This document shows, one piece after another, positions 1-8,214 of a stretch of 36,596 nucleotides of DNA. This DNA comes from Paraburkholderia sp. SG-MS1 (GTDB taxonomy: Bacteria; Pseudomonadota; Gammaproteobacteria; Burkholderiales; Burkholderiaceae): positions 1 to 36,596 of the forward strand of contig NZ_NPIH01000266.1 in the NCBI RefSeq assembly GCF_012275575.1, in the 5' to 3' direction. The notes beneath the pieces are model-generated. The model had not been told where the DNA came from and searched no databases. It saw nothing but the letters and a program-made list of their open reading frames with translations. The number at the start of each line of letters is the position of its first letter. Positions within the stretch are counted from its first letter, which is position 1. The translations under genes were made by a program, and so were the position numbers.

Positions 1-2933
1 CGCAGGAGCGGCTCAGTAAGACCACGCACAAGCCCGATCACGTAAGCGCCGCGGTTGCCGCATGGACCGACTACTTCGCGCAGGGCGATTGCCATGCGCC
101 GCCGCCGAAGGCCGCGTTGAAGCTCACCGTGTCGGCATTGAAGAAGGCCACCAAGGTCAAGTTCGAGCCGCCCGAGCATCCGTTCTTCGAACACGCCGAG
201 GCACTCGCGGCCGCCGTGGTCGCGGCCGAAGCCGCGCAGCGCGCACGCTGGCTCGAACTCGTGCAGACGTGGCTCGACTACGCGCCAGCCGAACTCGTCG
301 CGCGCAAGCGCACTCGCCGGTTGGTGTCGTTCGACGATCTGTTGTCGAACCTGTACCGCGCGCTGGCTGCTCATCCATGGCTTGCCGATGCACTGCGCAC
401 GCGTTATCCCGCTGCGCTGATCGACGAGTTCCAGGATACCGATCCGCTGCAGTTCGCAATTTTCAGCCGCATCTTCGCGCCGGCCGGGCCGCTGTTTCTG
501 GTCGGCGATCCGAAGCAGGCGATCTACAGTTTTCGTGCCGCGGATCTGCACACCTATCTGGCGGCGCGCGCGGCGGCCTCCGCATGCTACACGCTGGCCG
601 TCAATCAGCGCTCGACCGCGCCGATCGTCGACGCTTGCAATCGGCTCTTCGGAGCGAATCCGCAGGCGTTCGTGCTCGACGGCCTCGACTATCAACCGGT
701 GCGCGCGGGCGAGCGGCGCAGGCCGCCGTTCGCCGACCCCGACGCGAGCGCCGGCGATTTCCGCATCTGGACCCTGCCGCAAGGCGACGCCGCGTTGACC
801 AGGCGCGACGCGCAGCGCGAAGCAAGCGAAGCGTGCGCCGCTGAAATCGTGCGGCTGTTGCGCGGAGCGCGCGATGGCACGGTGACGATCGGCGATGCGC
901 CGCTCGCGCCAGGCAATATTGCGGTGCTCGTGCAAACCCACAAGCAGGGCAGTTTGATCAAACGCGTGCTGGCGGCGTGGGGCGTCGGCAGCGTGGAACT
1001 CGCGCAGGCGTCGGTGTTCGCAACGCTCGATGCCGAGCAGATCGAGCGCGTGCTGGCCGCCGTCGATACGCCCGGCGATCTGCGCCGGCTGCGCGCCGCG
1101 CTCGCCACCGACTGGCTGGGCCTCGACGCCGCCGCCCTGTGGCGGCTCGAGCAGGTTGCCGACGCGCCATCGGTCGCCGACGACCCCGCGCATGCGGCCG
1201 ACGCGATGGGCTGGGTCGAACGTTTTTCGCGCTATCGCATGCTGTGGCACGAGCGCGGCTTCGCCGTGATGTGGCGCACGCTGATGCGCGAGCTGCGCGT
1301 CGCGCAACGACTGGTTGCGGGAGCGGACGGCGAGCGCCGGTTGACGAACGTGAACCATCTCGCCGAACTCGTGCAGGCGCGGGCCGCGACGCAGCCGGGC
1401 ATCGCGCCGACCTTGCGCTGGCTCGCCGCGCAGCGCGCGCAGGGCGGCGGCGAGGATGCGCAGTTGCGCCTCGAGTCGGACCGCAATCTCGTGCAGATCG
1501 TCACCGTGCATAAGTCGAAGGGGCTCGAGTATGCGGTGGTGTTCTGTCCGTTTCTGAACGACGGCGCGTTGCGCGAGCCGCCGTCCTCCGGCTTGCCCGA
1601 CGCACGCGAGTACCACGACGAAGCGGGCGAGGCGGTGCTTCACTACGGTTGCGACGACGAGGAGGCCGAGCGCGCGTCGCGTTATGCGATGCGCGAACAG
1701 GCGGCGGAACGGGCGCGGCTCGTCTATGTCGCGCTGACTCGCGCGGTGTATCGCTGCTATCTGGTTGCGGGCACTTACCTGTCGTCGCGCTCGACCAAAG
1801 AGTCGCGCCGCAGCGTGCTGAACTGGCTGGTGGGCGGCCGCGGTCATAGCTTCGACGACTGGCTCTCCGAGCCGCCTGACGAAGCCACATTGTCCGCGCG
1901 CTGGCATGCGCTGGCGAGCGGGCCGATCACGCTGCAGCCGCTGCCGCAAGTAGCGCGCCGCACGCCGTTGGAAAGTCTTCAGGATCACGGCGCGCGGATG
2001 CAGGCGCGCGTCAATCACCGGCCGTTGCGCGATCAGTGGCGCATGGCGAGCTTCAGCGGGCTGATCGCGGCGGGCGGGAAAGCCGAGGCGGCGCATCCGA
2101 CAGTGGAAGAGGTGCGGCCCGATCATGATGAGATCGCCGATGCACTCGTGGCCATGCCCGTCGCCGCGCCTGTTGCGCAAGCGCCGTCGTACGCCGGGGA
2201 CGACATCCTCGCCTTCCCGCGCGGCGCGGCGGCGGGCGACTGTCTGCATCGCATGTTCGAGCTCGCGGATTTCACTGATCCTTCGACGTGGCCGGCTGCG
2301 ATCCGCGGCGCGCTGCGCGAGCGGCCCGCGCCCGCCGTGCCCGAACTCGCCGCGCGGCTGCCCGCGATGATGCACAACCTGCTCGCCGATGTGGTCGCCA
2401 CCGAACTCGTCCCCGGTATGGCGCTGGCGAGGCTCGATCCGCACCGGCGTCTGAACGAGCTCGAGTTTCTGTTCGCCGCACCGTCGCTCGATTTTTCCGC
2501 GCTGCGCGAGCTGCTGATCGAACACGGTTATCCCGATGTCGCGCTGGAGCCGGGGGTGTTACGCGGCTTCGTGAAAGGATTTATCGACATGATCGTCGAG
2601 TACGACGGACGCTTCTGGATCGTCGACTGGAAGTCGAATCACCTTGGCGATACCGCCGCCGACTACGCCGCCGCGCCGCTCGAAGCGGCGATGGCAAGCC
2701 ATGCGTATCACCTGCAGGCCCTGCTTTATACGGTTGCACTGCATCGTTATCTGAAAACGCGCGTGCGCGATTATTCGTACGACACGCACATTGGCGGGTA
2801 TCTGTATCTGTTCGTGCGCGGCGTGCGTCCGCCATGGCGCGATGCCGACGGTCCCGCCGGCGTGCATGCGCGGCGGCCCGCGTTCGAACTGGTGGCGCTG
2901 CTCGATGCGGCGATGATCGGAGGTGTCGCATGA
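1..2933 (+). CDS. recB: RecB, exodeoxyribonuclease V beta subunit (5' partial)
   Basis: Catalytic 3'-5' helicase and nuclease subunit of RecBCD, which processes double-strand breaks. The frame is open from base 3 to a TGA at 2931-2933, so the N-terminus, including Walker A, lies upstream of the window. About 976 residues are visible against roughly 1,200 in the family. UvrD-type motifs appear in order: DEFQDTDPLQ (Walker B, about 423-452), GDPKQAIYSFRAAD (about 505-546), TVHKSKGLEYAVVF (about 1501-1542) and YVALTRA (about 1726). The C-terminal nuclease domain carries FIDM and IVDWKSNHLG (about 2580-2648), which supply the conserved Asp, Asp and Lys. A TTG at 117 could be read as a start, but the upstream frame is clearly coding. 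The stop overlaps the recD start (ATGA), so the two genes are translationally coupled. recC would be expected just upstream, as in related genomes. Confidence 0.95.
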   Translation, partial: QERLSKTTHKPDHVSAAVAAWTDYFAQGDCHAPPPKAALKLTVSALKKATKVKFEPPEHPFFEHAEALAAAVVAAEAAQRARWLELVQTWLDYAPAELVARKRTRRLVSFDDLLSNLYRALAAHPWLADALRTRYPAALIDEFQDTDPLQFAIFSRIFAPAGPLFLVGDPKQAIYSFRAADLHTYLAARAAASACYTLAVNQRSTAPIVDACNRLFGANPQAFVLDGLDYQPVRAGERRRPPFADPDASAGDFRIWTLPQGDAALTRRDAQREASEACAAEIVRLLRGARDGTVTIGDAPLAPGNIAVLVQTHKQGSLIKRVLAAWGVGSVELAQASVFATLDAEQIERVLAAVDTPGDLRRLRAALATDWLGLDAAALWRLEQVADAPSVADDPAHAADAMGWVERFSRYRMLWHERGFAVMWRTLMRELRVAQRLVAGADGERRLTNVNHLAELVQARAATQPGIAPTLRWLAAQRAQGGGEDAQLRLESDRNLVQIVTVHKSKGLEYAVVFCPFLNDGALREPPSSGLPDAREYHDEAGEAVLHYGCDDEEAERASRYAMREQAAERARLVYVALTRAVYRCYLVAGTYLSSRSTKESRRSVLNWLVGGRGHSFDDWLSEPPDEATLSARWHALASGPITLQPLPQVARRTPLESLQDHGARMQARVNHRPLRDQWRMASFSGLIAAGGKAEAAHPTVEEVRPDHDEIADALVAMPVAAPVAQAPSYAGDDILAFPRGAAAGDCLHRMFELADFTDPSTWPAAIRGALRERPAPAVPELAARLPAMMHNLLADVVATELVPGMALARLDPHRRLNELEFLFAAPSLDFSALRELLIEHGYPDVALEPGVLRGFVKGFIDMIVEYDGRFWIVDWKSNHLGDTAADYAAAPLEAAMASHAYHLQALLYTVALHRYLKTRVRDYSYDTHIGGYLYLFVRGVRPPWRDADGPAGVHARRPAFELVALLDAAMIGGVA

Positions 2934-5128
2934 GCACGTTCGAACAGCGCGCGTCGACCCCGCTGGAGCTCGACGACATCGGCGTGAATTTGCCCGCGCC
3001 GGCCGATTTCAGCATCGCGCTCGCCGAAGGTTTCGCGCGCCGCATCGGTACGCTGGCCCGGCGTGGCGGTGCATCGGCCGATGCAGTGAAGTGGGCGGCT
3101 CGGGGCGCGTTCGCCGCGAGCCGTGCGACGGCGGAAGGCCATGTATGCGTGCCGCTCGCGGCGCTGGCGCGGCGCTTCGAGGCGTCGCGCGCCGAAGTGC
3201 GCGCGGCGTTGTTTGAGAGCGGCATGGTGAGCGACGGATCGCAAAGCGCTGCGGCGCTGCGGCCGCTGGTGATCGACGGGCAAGGGCGCTTGTATCTCGC
3301 CCGGTACTACGACTATGAGCGGCGTCTTGCGCGTTCGCTGGTGACGCATGCGGGCGGGGGCGATGGGCGTGCGCGTGATACAAGGGCGGCGGGAACCGGC
3401 CTCGATGCCGGTGCCGAACCTGATGTCGCAGCAGCAGACGCGCGTACTCTGCACGCGCGTCTGCTGCGCTACTTCGGTCCGCCGAAAGACGACGAAGTCG
3501 ACTGGCAACGTGTTGCGGCGGTCATGGCGCTGTCGGGGCGACTGACGATCGTCAGCGGTGGACCGGGCACCGGCAAGACCACGACGGTCGTCGGCGTGCT
3601 GGCGTGCCTGCTCGATGCCCGTGCCGATTTGCGGATCGCGCTCGCCGCGCCCACCGGTAAAGCGGCGCAGCGGATGCAGGAGGCCTTGCTCGCCCGCGCC
3701 GGCGATTTGCCGCCCGAACTCGCCGTGCGTTTGCCGCAGACCTCGTACACCTTGCATCGTTTGCTCGGCTCCGGGCCGGGGGGGCACTTCCGGCATCATC
3801 GCGACAATCCGCTGCCGTACGACGTCGTCGTGATCGATGAGGCGTCGATGATCGACGTCGCGATGGCCGCGCACCTGCTCGACGCGATTGCCCCGCAAAC
3901 GCGTCTCGTGATGCTCGGTGACAAGGACCAGCTCGCGGCCGTCGAGGCCGGCGCGGTGTTCGCCGAACTGAGCGCGCGGCCGGCCTTCACGGCGAGCGGG
4001 CTGCAGCGGATCGCGGCGGCGCTCGGCATCGAGGCGGCGCGGCTCGAAAGGGCGTTGCCGGAAGTGCGGCGGGACGTCGATACGGCGCCTGCCGATTTCT
4101 TCGCCTCGTTTGCTACGCCGGACGATTTCGACGCGCCGCCTGATGATCTGTTCGCGCACGCCGCGGAGCTGGATGCGTTCGACCGGCAGCCCGCGGGCGA
4201 TCTGTTCGACAGTGATAGGAACGCGCCGGTCGAAGACCAGTGCGCGTTGCCAGCGACTTCGTCGCGGTCTTCTCCGACAGCATCGGCATCCATCGCTCGC
4301 AACCCGTTGGTCGATTGCGTCGTCTGGCTCGAGCGTAACTATCGGTTCGGCCTCGAGTCGCCGATCGGCCGTCTGTCGCTCGCGATTCGCGGCGGCTCAG
4401 CGAATGCGGCGCTCGATGTTCTACTGATCGATCCTGCCGAAACCTGCCCGGCCGCGTTGCACGAAGACACGCAGCCGACGCTGGCCGAGCGCACTGTCGC
4501 ACGGCTTGCCGCAGGCTTCGCCCCATATGCCGACGCGCTCGCTTCAGCGCTCGCCGCCGGTACACCGGATCCGTTGCCGCTGTTCGACGCGTTGAATCGC
4601 TTCCGCATTCTGTGCGCGACCCGCTCGGGCCCACGTGGCGTCGATCAGGTGAATGCAGCGATGGCCGCCCAGGTGCGGCGCGCCGCGGGTGTGACGCTGG
4701 CGGTGGGCGCGCAGTGGTTCGCGGGGCGTCCAGTAATGGTCACACGCAACGACTACGCGCTGGGTCTGTTCAACGGCGACATCGGCGTTGCGCTACCGGG
4801 CGCCGGTGGTGCGCTGCGTGTGTATTTCCGCACCGGCGATGGCGGTCTGCGAGCGGTGTCGCCCGCGGCGCTGCCGCCGCACGATACCGCTTTCGCACTG
4901 ACGGTTCACAAGTCTCAAGGCTCGGAGTTCGAGCACGTAGTGCTGATGTTGCCGTCGGTGTTCAGCCGGGTGTTGTCGCGTGAGCTCGTGTACACGGCAA
5001 TCACGCGCGCGAGGGAGCGTGTCGAGGTGGTCGGCTCGCGCGCGGTGCTGGCGCAGGCGATCGCTACGCCGACACAGCGTGATTCAGGTTTGGCGACGCG
5101 GATTGCGGAGGTGTGCAAGGGTAGGTGA
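2930..5128 (+). CDS. recD: RecD, exodeoxyribonuclease V alpha subunit
   Basis: 5'-3' helicase subunit of RecBCD, 732 aa. The ATG at 2930 overlaps the recB stop and follows an AGGTG ribosome binding site; the frame is open further upstream, but only as a shadow of recB. Walker A GGPGTGKTTT is at about residue 210, Walker B VVIDEASM at about 301 and motif III GDKDQLAAVEAGAVF soon after. The C-terminal UvrD-like part has ALTVHKSQGSEFEHVV and YTAITRARERVEVV. Between motif III and the WLERNYRFG motif there are about 110 residues rich in Asp, Ala and Ser, longer than the roughly 50 I recall for E. coli RecD, so this is probably a lineage-specific flexible insert. The coding sequence also holds a perfect 15-bp inverted repeat at 3431-3467, in the linker before the helicase core. 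Confidence 0.95.
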   Translation: MSTFEQRASTPLELDDIGVNLPAPADFSIALAEGFARRIGTLARRGGASADAVKWAARGAFAASRATAEGHVCVPLAALARRFEASRAEVRAALFESGMVSDGSQSAAALRPLVIDGQGRLYLARYYDYERRLARSLVTHAGGGDGRARDTRAAGTGLDAGAEPDVAAADARTLHARLLRYFGPPKDDEVDWQRVAAVMALSGRLTIVSGGPGTGKTTTVVGVLACLLDARADLRIALAAPTGKAAQRMQEALLARAGDLPPELAVRLPQTSYTLHRLLGSGPGGHFRHHRDNPLPYDVVVIDEASMIDVAMAAHLLDAIAPQTRLVMLGDKDQLAAVEAGAVFAELSARPAFTASGLQRIAAALGIEAARLERALPEVRRDVDTAPADFFASFATPDDFDAPPDDLFAHAAELDAFDRQPAGDLFDSDRNAPVEDQCALPATSSRSSPTASASIARNPLVDCVVWLERNYRFGLESPIGRLSLAIRGGSANAALDVLLIDPAETCPAALHEDTQPTLAERTVARLAAGFAPYADALASALAAGTPDPLPLFDALNRFRILCATRSGPRGVDQVNAAMAAQVRRAAGVTLAVGAQWFAGRPVMVTRNDYALGLFNGDIGVALPGAGGALRVYFRTGDGGLRAVSPAALPPHDTAFALTVHKSQGSEFEHVVLMLPSVFSRVLSRELVYTAITRARERVEVVGSRAVLAQAIATPTQRDSGLATRIAEVCKGR
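3431..3467. repeat. 15-bp perfect inverted repeat inside recD
   Basis: The arms at 3431-3445 (GCAGCAGACGCGCGT) and 3453-3467 are exact reverse complements with a 7-nt loop. It lies in the codons linking the RecD N-terminal domain to the helicase core. There is no T-run, so it is not a terminator. It may be an old insertion of a short palindromic element or chance in GC-rich coding DNA. Confidence 0.8.
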
Positions 5129-5159
5129 GGTGCGGGCGGAGTTCCGGCGCGTCGTTCAC

Positions 5160-5349
5160 GCGTGGTTTTGGACAGCGCCGAAGTTCGGGTAGCGTGGCAC
5201 GGCCACAGCATGCTTCGGAGCGATCGGAGGCACGGCGCAGGCGATCCTTGCGCTGGTCTCGCCGAGATGCGGCAGCGAAAACCGCTGGCGAGCCACAGCA
5301 GCAGAAAATTGATGGCCAGTTCGACCACGAAACCAGGTCGCAGCTTCAT
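5160..5349 (-). pseudogene. Frameshifted remnant of a VC0807-like inner-membrane protein gene
   Basis: Reading the minus strand from an ATG at 5349 gives MKLRPGFVVELAINFLLLWL, a typical first membrane helix. The frame then breaks: the next frame continues with SLPHLGETSARIACAVPPIA, and the first frame resumes with an ARTRRVDALS-like segment (seen as ATRTSALS). These pieces in this order resemble the start of the VC0807/DUF-type membrane proteins common in Burkholderiaceae (roughly 200-250 aa, from memory). At least two frameshifts separate them, and everything after about 60 residues is missing, cut off next to the recD stop. I see no intact reading frame or good ribosome site. It fills most of the 5129-5531 gap. 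The family assignment rests on recall of the pattern, not a search. Confidence 0.55.
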
Positions 5350-5408
5350 GTGAATTTGCGCTGTAAATGGAGAACGCAATATCGATGAACACGCGAAGGC
5401 GGTGCAAA

Positions 5409-5438
5409 TCGTTTTTCCATGGGTCGTTTTTCCATGGG
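5409..5438 (+). repeat. Tandem duplication of a 15-bp unit
   Basis: TCGTTTTTCCATGGG occurs twice head to tail (5409-5423 and 5424-5438), about 95 bp before arfB. No function is evident; it looks like a recent slippage duplication in non-coding DNA. Confidence 0.9.
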
Positions 5439-5531
5439 ACGATGCGCCCCACACGCGGGAGCGCACGGCTTTCGAGCGTCCTTGCGCAGTGACGCTGTGT
5501 ACACTGACGTTTCCGACCCCGAACCATTGTC

Positions 5532-5936
5532 ATGACATCCCGCTATCCGATCCCGCCGAACGAAATCGAATTGACCGCAGTGCGTGCGCAAGGAGCGGGC
5601 GGCCAGAACGTCAACAAGGTGTCGAGCGCGATTCATCTGCGGTTCGACGTACAGGCGTCGTCGCTGCCGGAAGTATTGAAGATGCGCCTGCTCGCACTGT
5701 CCGATCATCGGCTCACGCGTGACGGCGTGGTGATCATCAAGGCTCAGGAGCATCGGACTCAGGAGATGAACCGCGCGGCGGCGCTGGCGCGGCTCGACGA
5801 ACTGATCGAAAGCGTCAGCGTGACGCGCAAGCCGCGCGTCGCCACCCGGCCGACGCGCGCGTCGAACCGGCGCCGTCTCGACAGCAAGGCAAAACGCGGC
5901 GAGATCAAAGCCGGCCGCAGCCGGGTCGACGACTAG
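5532..5936 (+). CDS. arfB: ArfB (YaeJ), alternative ribosome-rescue peptidyl-tRNA hydrolase
   Basis: Releases peptides from ribosomes stalled on mRNAs lacking a stop codon, by placing a release-factor-like GGQ domain in the peptidyl transferase centre and a basic tail in the empty mRNA channel. The 134-aa product has GAGGQNVNKVSSAIHLRF near residues 20-37, which contains the catalytic GGQ. It ends in a Lys/Arg-rich tail (about residues 95-134) that matches the family's mRNA-channel helix. The length is normal. The ATG at 5532 has only a weak ribosome site. The gene stands alone, convergent with the EAL gene. The TAG stop (5934-5936) is followed directly by TGA and sits inside an 18-bp palindrome. 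Confidence 0.93.
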   Translation: MTSRYPIPPNEIELTAVRAQGAGGQNVNKVSSAIHLRFDVQASSLPEVLKMRLLALSDHRLTRDGVVIIKAQEHRTQEMNRAAALARLDELIESVSVTRKPRVATRPTRASNRRRLDSKAKRGEIKAGRSRVDD

Positions 5937-5950
5937 TGACTAGTCACTAG
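5933..5950. repeat. 18-bp perfect palindrome spanning the arfB stop
   Basis: CTAGTGACTAGTCACTAG equals its own reverse complement. On the plus strand it gives TAG then TGA in the arfB frame, TAG at 5941 in the second frame and TAG at 5948 in the third. By symmetry it also stops all three minus-strand frames. Confidence 0.9.
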
Positions 5951-5953
5951 CGA

Positions 5954-5982
5954 GCGGCAAGCTGGCAACTACCGCTTGCCGC
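5954..5982. terminator. Hairpin between convergent arfB and the EAL gene
   Basis: GCGGCAAGC (5954-5962) pairs perfectly with GCTTGCCGC (5974-5982) around an 11-nt loop that contains the EAL gene's stop codon (5969-5971). Its position between convergent 3' ends suggests a shared transcript end, but neither side has a T-run, so intrinsic termination would be weak. Confidence 0.4.
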
Positions 5983-7330
5983 CACGCCCTGTTGAATGCC
6001 CATCCGCATTCAACGCGCTCGGCACGAAGTCGACGCACAGCACACGCGTGCCGTCGCGTTCGAACGCAATCGCCGCGGTGTAGCAGTCCTGACCATCCGC
6101 CAGCGAATAATGCGGCCCCATCATCGCGACGCGTCCCGGTGCGGCGAGCGCGTGTTTGAAATAGGCGCGCCGCGACCAGTTGCTACGGGTTTCGGAGTAG
6201 AGCGGCGCGAGCCGCAATGGAGGCGGCGGCACCGAAGTGGCCGTGACCGACGACTGCGTCTGCTCGCCCTGTCCGTCGGTAATGAACACCCTGCGCGCCT
6301 CGCGTAGATGCCACACTTTCTGCGCCGCCTGACGCAGATCACCGCTTGCCTTGAACTCTTCGGCGGCGGCCAGCACCGCTTCCGCGAATCCCTCGAAGCC
6401 GAGCCGCGGATGGCCGGCGTGCTCGCGCTCGTAAGCGGCGAACTTGCTCCAGATCGACTCGACCAGCGCCGGCACCTTCGCGCAGGCCGCCTGCACCGAA
6501 CTTTTCGGCTGGCCGAGCCAGAAACCCTGTACGAAATCGACGTCGGCCTGCATCAGGATCATCAGTTCCTCGTCGGTCTCCACGCCTTCGGCCAGCACCA
6601 GTGTGCCGGACTGATGAAGCATCGCGATCAGATGGCCGATCATCGAATTGTCGCCTTCGCCTTTGCCTGCCCGCGCCACCAGCGAGCGATCGAGTTTGAC
6701 GATGTCGGGGCGAAAGCGCCACACGCGGTCGAAGTTCGAAAAACCGGTGCCGAAGTCGTCGATGGCGATCAGGAAGTCGCGTGGTTGCGAGGCGGCGAGC
6801 ATGCTCGCGACGGCGGATTCGTCGTCGGCGGGTTGCTCGAGCACTTCGATCACGATGCGCTCCTGCGGCAGCCCGAAATGCGCAGACAACTCGTCGATGA
6901 AGGCTCGCTGCGGCCAGCCGGTCTCGAACACCTGGGGCCGCGTGTTCAGAAACAGCCAGCCGGTGGTGATGCCTTGCTCCATGAAGTTCGCGACATGCAA
7001 ACAACGCGCGATGCGATCGAGCTCGCGCGCGTCTGCGGCCGAGCGGGTGCCGGAAAAGAGCACTTCGGGCGAGACGGGCAGGCCGACCGGATCAAAGGCG
7101 CGCAGCAACCCCTCGTAGCCGACCACGCATTGATGCGTGACCGACACCACCGGCTGGAACACGCTGTGCAAAGTCAACGCGCGCCACGTCGCAGTCCAGC
7201 CGGATTCGCCGCGCACCAGGTGCGGGAGCAGGCCGCTCAAAGTCACTTCGCTGACAGTTGGCATAAAGGCGGGCAGGGGATTGGGCACGGAGACGTCGCG
7301 GCATGCGGGTGACGGAGCGCGCAAATCCAT
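5969..7330 (-). CDS. EAL-domain c-di-GMP phosphodiesterase
   Basis: Predicted to hydrolyse cyclic di-GMP to pGpG. The 453-aa protein has a degenerate-start EAL signature (EGLLR, residues 73-77), then FLNTRP, VIEVLEQ, IAIDDFGTGFSNF, IVKLDRSLV, LAEGVETDEEL and VQGFWLG. The metal-binding and catalytic Glu, Asn, Glu, Asp-Asp, Lys, Glu and Gln positions of active EAL enzymes are therefore all present. About 100 residues after the EAL domain (RRVFITDGQG to ALN) look like a PAS/Cache-type sensory module such as the YkuI C-terminal domain. I see no membrane helix, so it is probably cytosolic. The start is uncertain: the ATG at 7330 lacks a clear ribosome site, and an in-frame ATG at 7264 would still keep the whole EAL domain. 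The gene is monocistronic and convergent with arfB. Confidence 0.88.
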   Translation of the reverse strand: MDLRAPSPACRDVSVPNPLPAFMPTVSEVTLSGLLPHLVRGESGWTATWRALTLHSVFQPVVSVTHQCVVGYEGLLRAFDPVGLPVSPEVLFSGTRSAADARELDRIARCLHVANFMEQGITTGWLFLNTRPQVFETGWPQRAFIDELSAHFGLPQERIVIEVLEQPADDESAVASMLAASQPRDFLIAIDDFGTGFSNFDRVWRFRPDIVKLDRSLVARAGKGEGDNSMIGHLIAMLHQSGTLVLAEGVETDEELMILMQADVDFVQGFWLGQPKSSVQAACAKVPALVESIWSKFAAYEREHAGHPRLGFEGFAEAVLAAAEEFKASGDLRQAAQKVWHLREARRVFITDGQGEQTQSSVTATSVPPPPLRLAPLYSETRSNWSRRAYFKHALAAPGRVAMMGPHYSLADGQDCYTAAIAFERDGTRVLCVDFVPSALNADGHSTGRGGKR

Positions 7331-7822
7331 GCGGCGCGCAACGGAGGCACAGCCCCGGTGTACTCAGGGCGAGACTGGTCGAGCTCAGGAACGCGTAGAG
7401 CGATGCCAGCCATGCTGGACTCCGGCGGGATTAGTCAAATCGAGTCTAGCAGTTTGCAATTCGCATGAATGTGCGGGTAATCACAGACGCCGAACTCGGG
7501 AAATTGCTACGCGGACTGGTCGTCGAGCGCTGTCCGGCATGGCGTTGCAGGCATCGTGCGCAAGCGTTTCGCACGCGCTTGCCTCACGCGAGACCGATTC
7601 TCAATCGCAATGAACAGCCTGCATGGAGCGAGCGTAGCAGGGCGGCGAGTGGCCGCCCGCCAAACTCCAGGCCGGGGCGGTGCTCAGACGTTTTGCGCGC
7701 CTTTGCGTTTTTTATCAGCTCCCACGGGGCGCCCTCATGCGCGTGAGCGTCGTACCGCCCGCGACAGCAAGTTTGACGCACGGCGGGTATGCTGCTGCTT
7801 TTCGTGAAAAGGGAGTGCAGGT
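7331..7822. other. 492-bp spacer, no gene recognised
   Basis: This divergent spacer should hold the promoters of the EAL gene (minus) and the monooxygenase gene (plus), but I cannot point to a convincing -35/-10 pair. An open frame at 7465-7746 has no ribosome site and no recognisable protein features. A 7-bp hairpin (7560-7566 with 7576-7582) lacks a T-run. A ribosome site (AGGGAG) lies just before 7823. Confidence 0.5.
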
Positions 7823-8113
7823 ATGTCGGAAATCGCGGTGGTCGCAATCTCGGTGGCGAAGCCGGGCTATGAAGAACAACTGCGTCAGGCGCTCGAAGGG
7901 ATTGTCGGGCCGACGCGCAAGGAAGCGGGCGTGCTTCAGTACGATTTGCACCGTGACGTGCAGGAGCCGCGCCGGTTTGTGTTCGTCGAGCGTTGGGAAA
8001 GCCAGGAGGCGCTCGCAGCGCATGCGAAATCCGCGCACATCGACGTGTACAGAAAGGCGGTCGCGGATTGGGTCGAGCACGCGGAAATTCGCGTCGTGTC
8101 GAAGATCGCATAA
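7823..8113 (+). CDS. Putative quinol monooxygenase, ABM-fold protein (YgiN-like)
   Basis: A 96-aa protein of the antibiotic-biosynthesis-monooxygenase (ABM) fold, a small dimeric ferredoxin-like domain. Seen in the sequence: an N-terminal strand IAVVAISVAKPGYEEQLRQAL, then GIVGPTRKEAGVLQYDLHRD, RFVFVERWESQEALAAHAKS and a C-terminal strand. This is the usual order and length for YgiN-type quinol monooxygenases. The ATG at 7823 follows a good AGGGAG site. The family includes oxygenases acting on quinols and dyes, stress proteins and heme-degrading enzymes, so the substrate cannot be named. It is a single gene convergent with the unknown gene at 8215-8472. Confidence 0.85.
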   Translation: MSEIAVVAISVAKPGYEEQLRQALEGIVGPTRKEAGVLQYDLHRDVQEPRRFVFVERWESQEALAAHAKSAHIDVYRKAVADWVEHAEIRVVSKIA

Positions 8114-8124
8114 GCGTTGCGCAG

Positions 8125-8151
8125 GCATTGCCCGGGGCGCAAGGGCAATGC
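8125..8151. terminator. Hairpin between convergent genes
   Basis: GCATTGCCC (8125-8133) and GGGCAATGC (8143-8151) form a perfect 9-bp stem with a 9-nt loop just after the monooxygenase stop. Neither side has a T-run, so termination activity is only suggested by its place between convergent genes. Confidence 0.35.
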
Positions 8152-8214
8152 AATGGATGACGACAAGTGAGCCGTGAGGCCGGATCCGGCCATGCGGCGC
8201 TCGCCGTTTGTCTT

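Noticed and set aside
7465..7746. 93-codon plus-strand frame
   Set aside because: No ribosome site, no recognisable features and a coding pattern unlike neighbouring genes.
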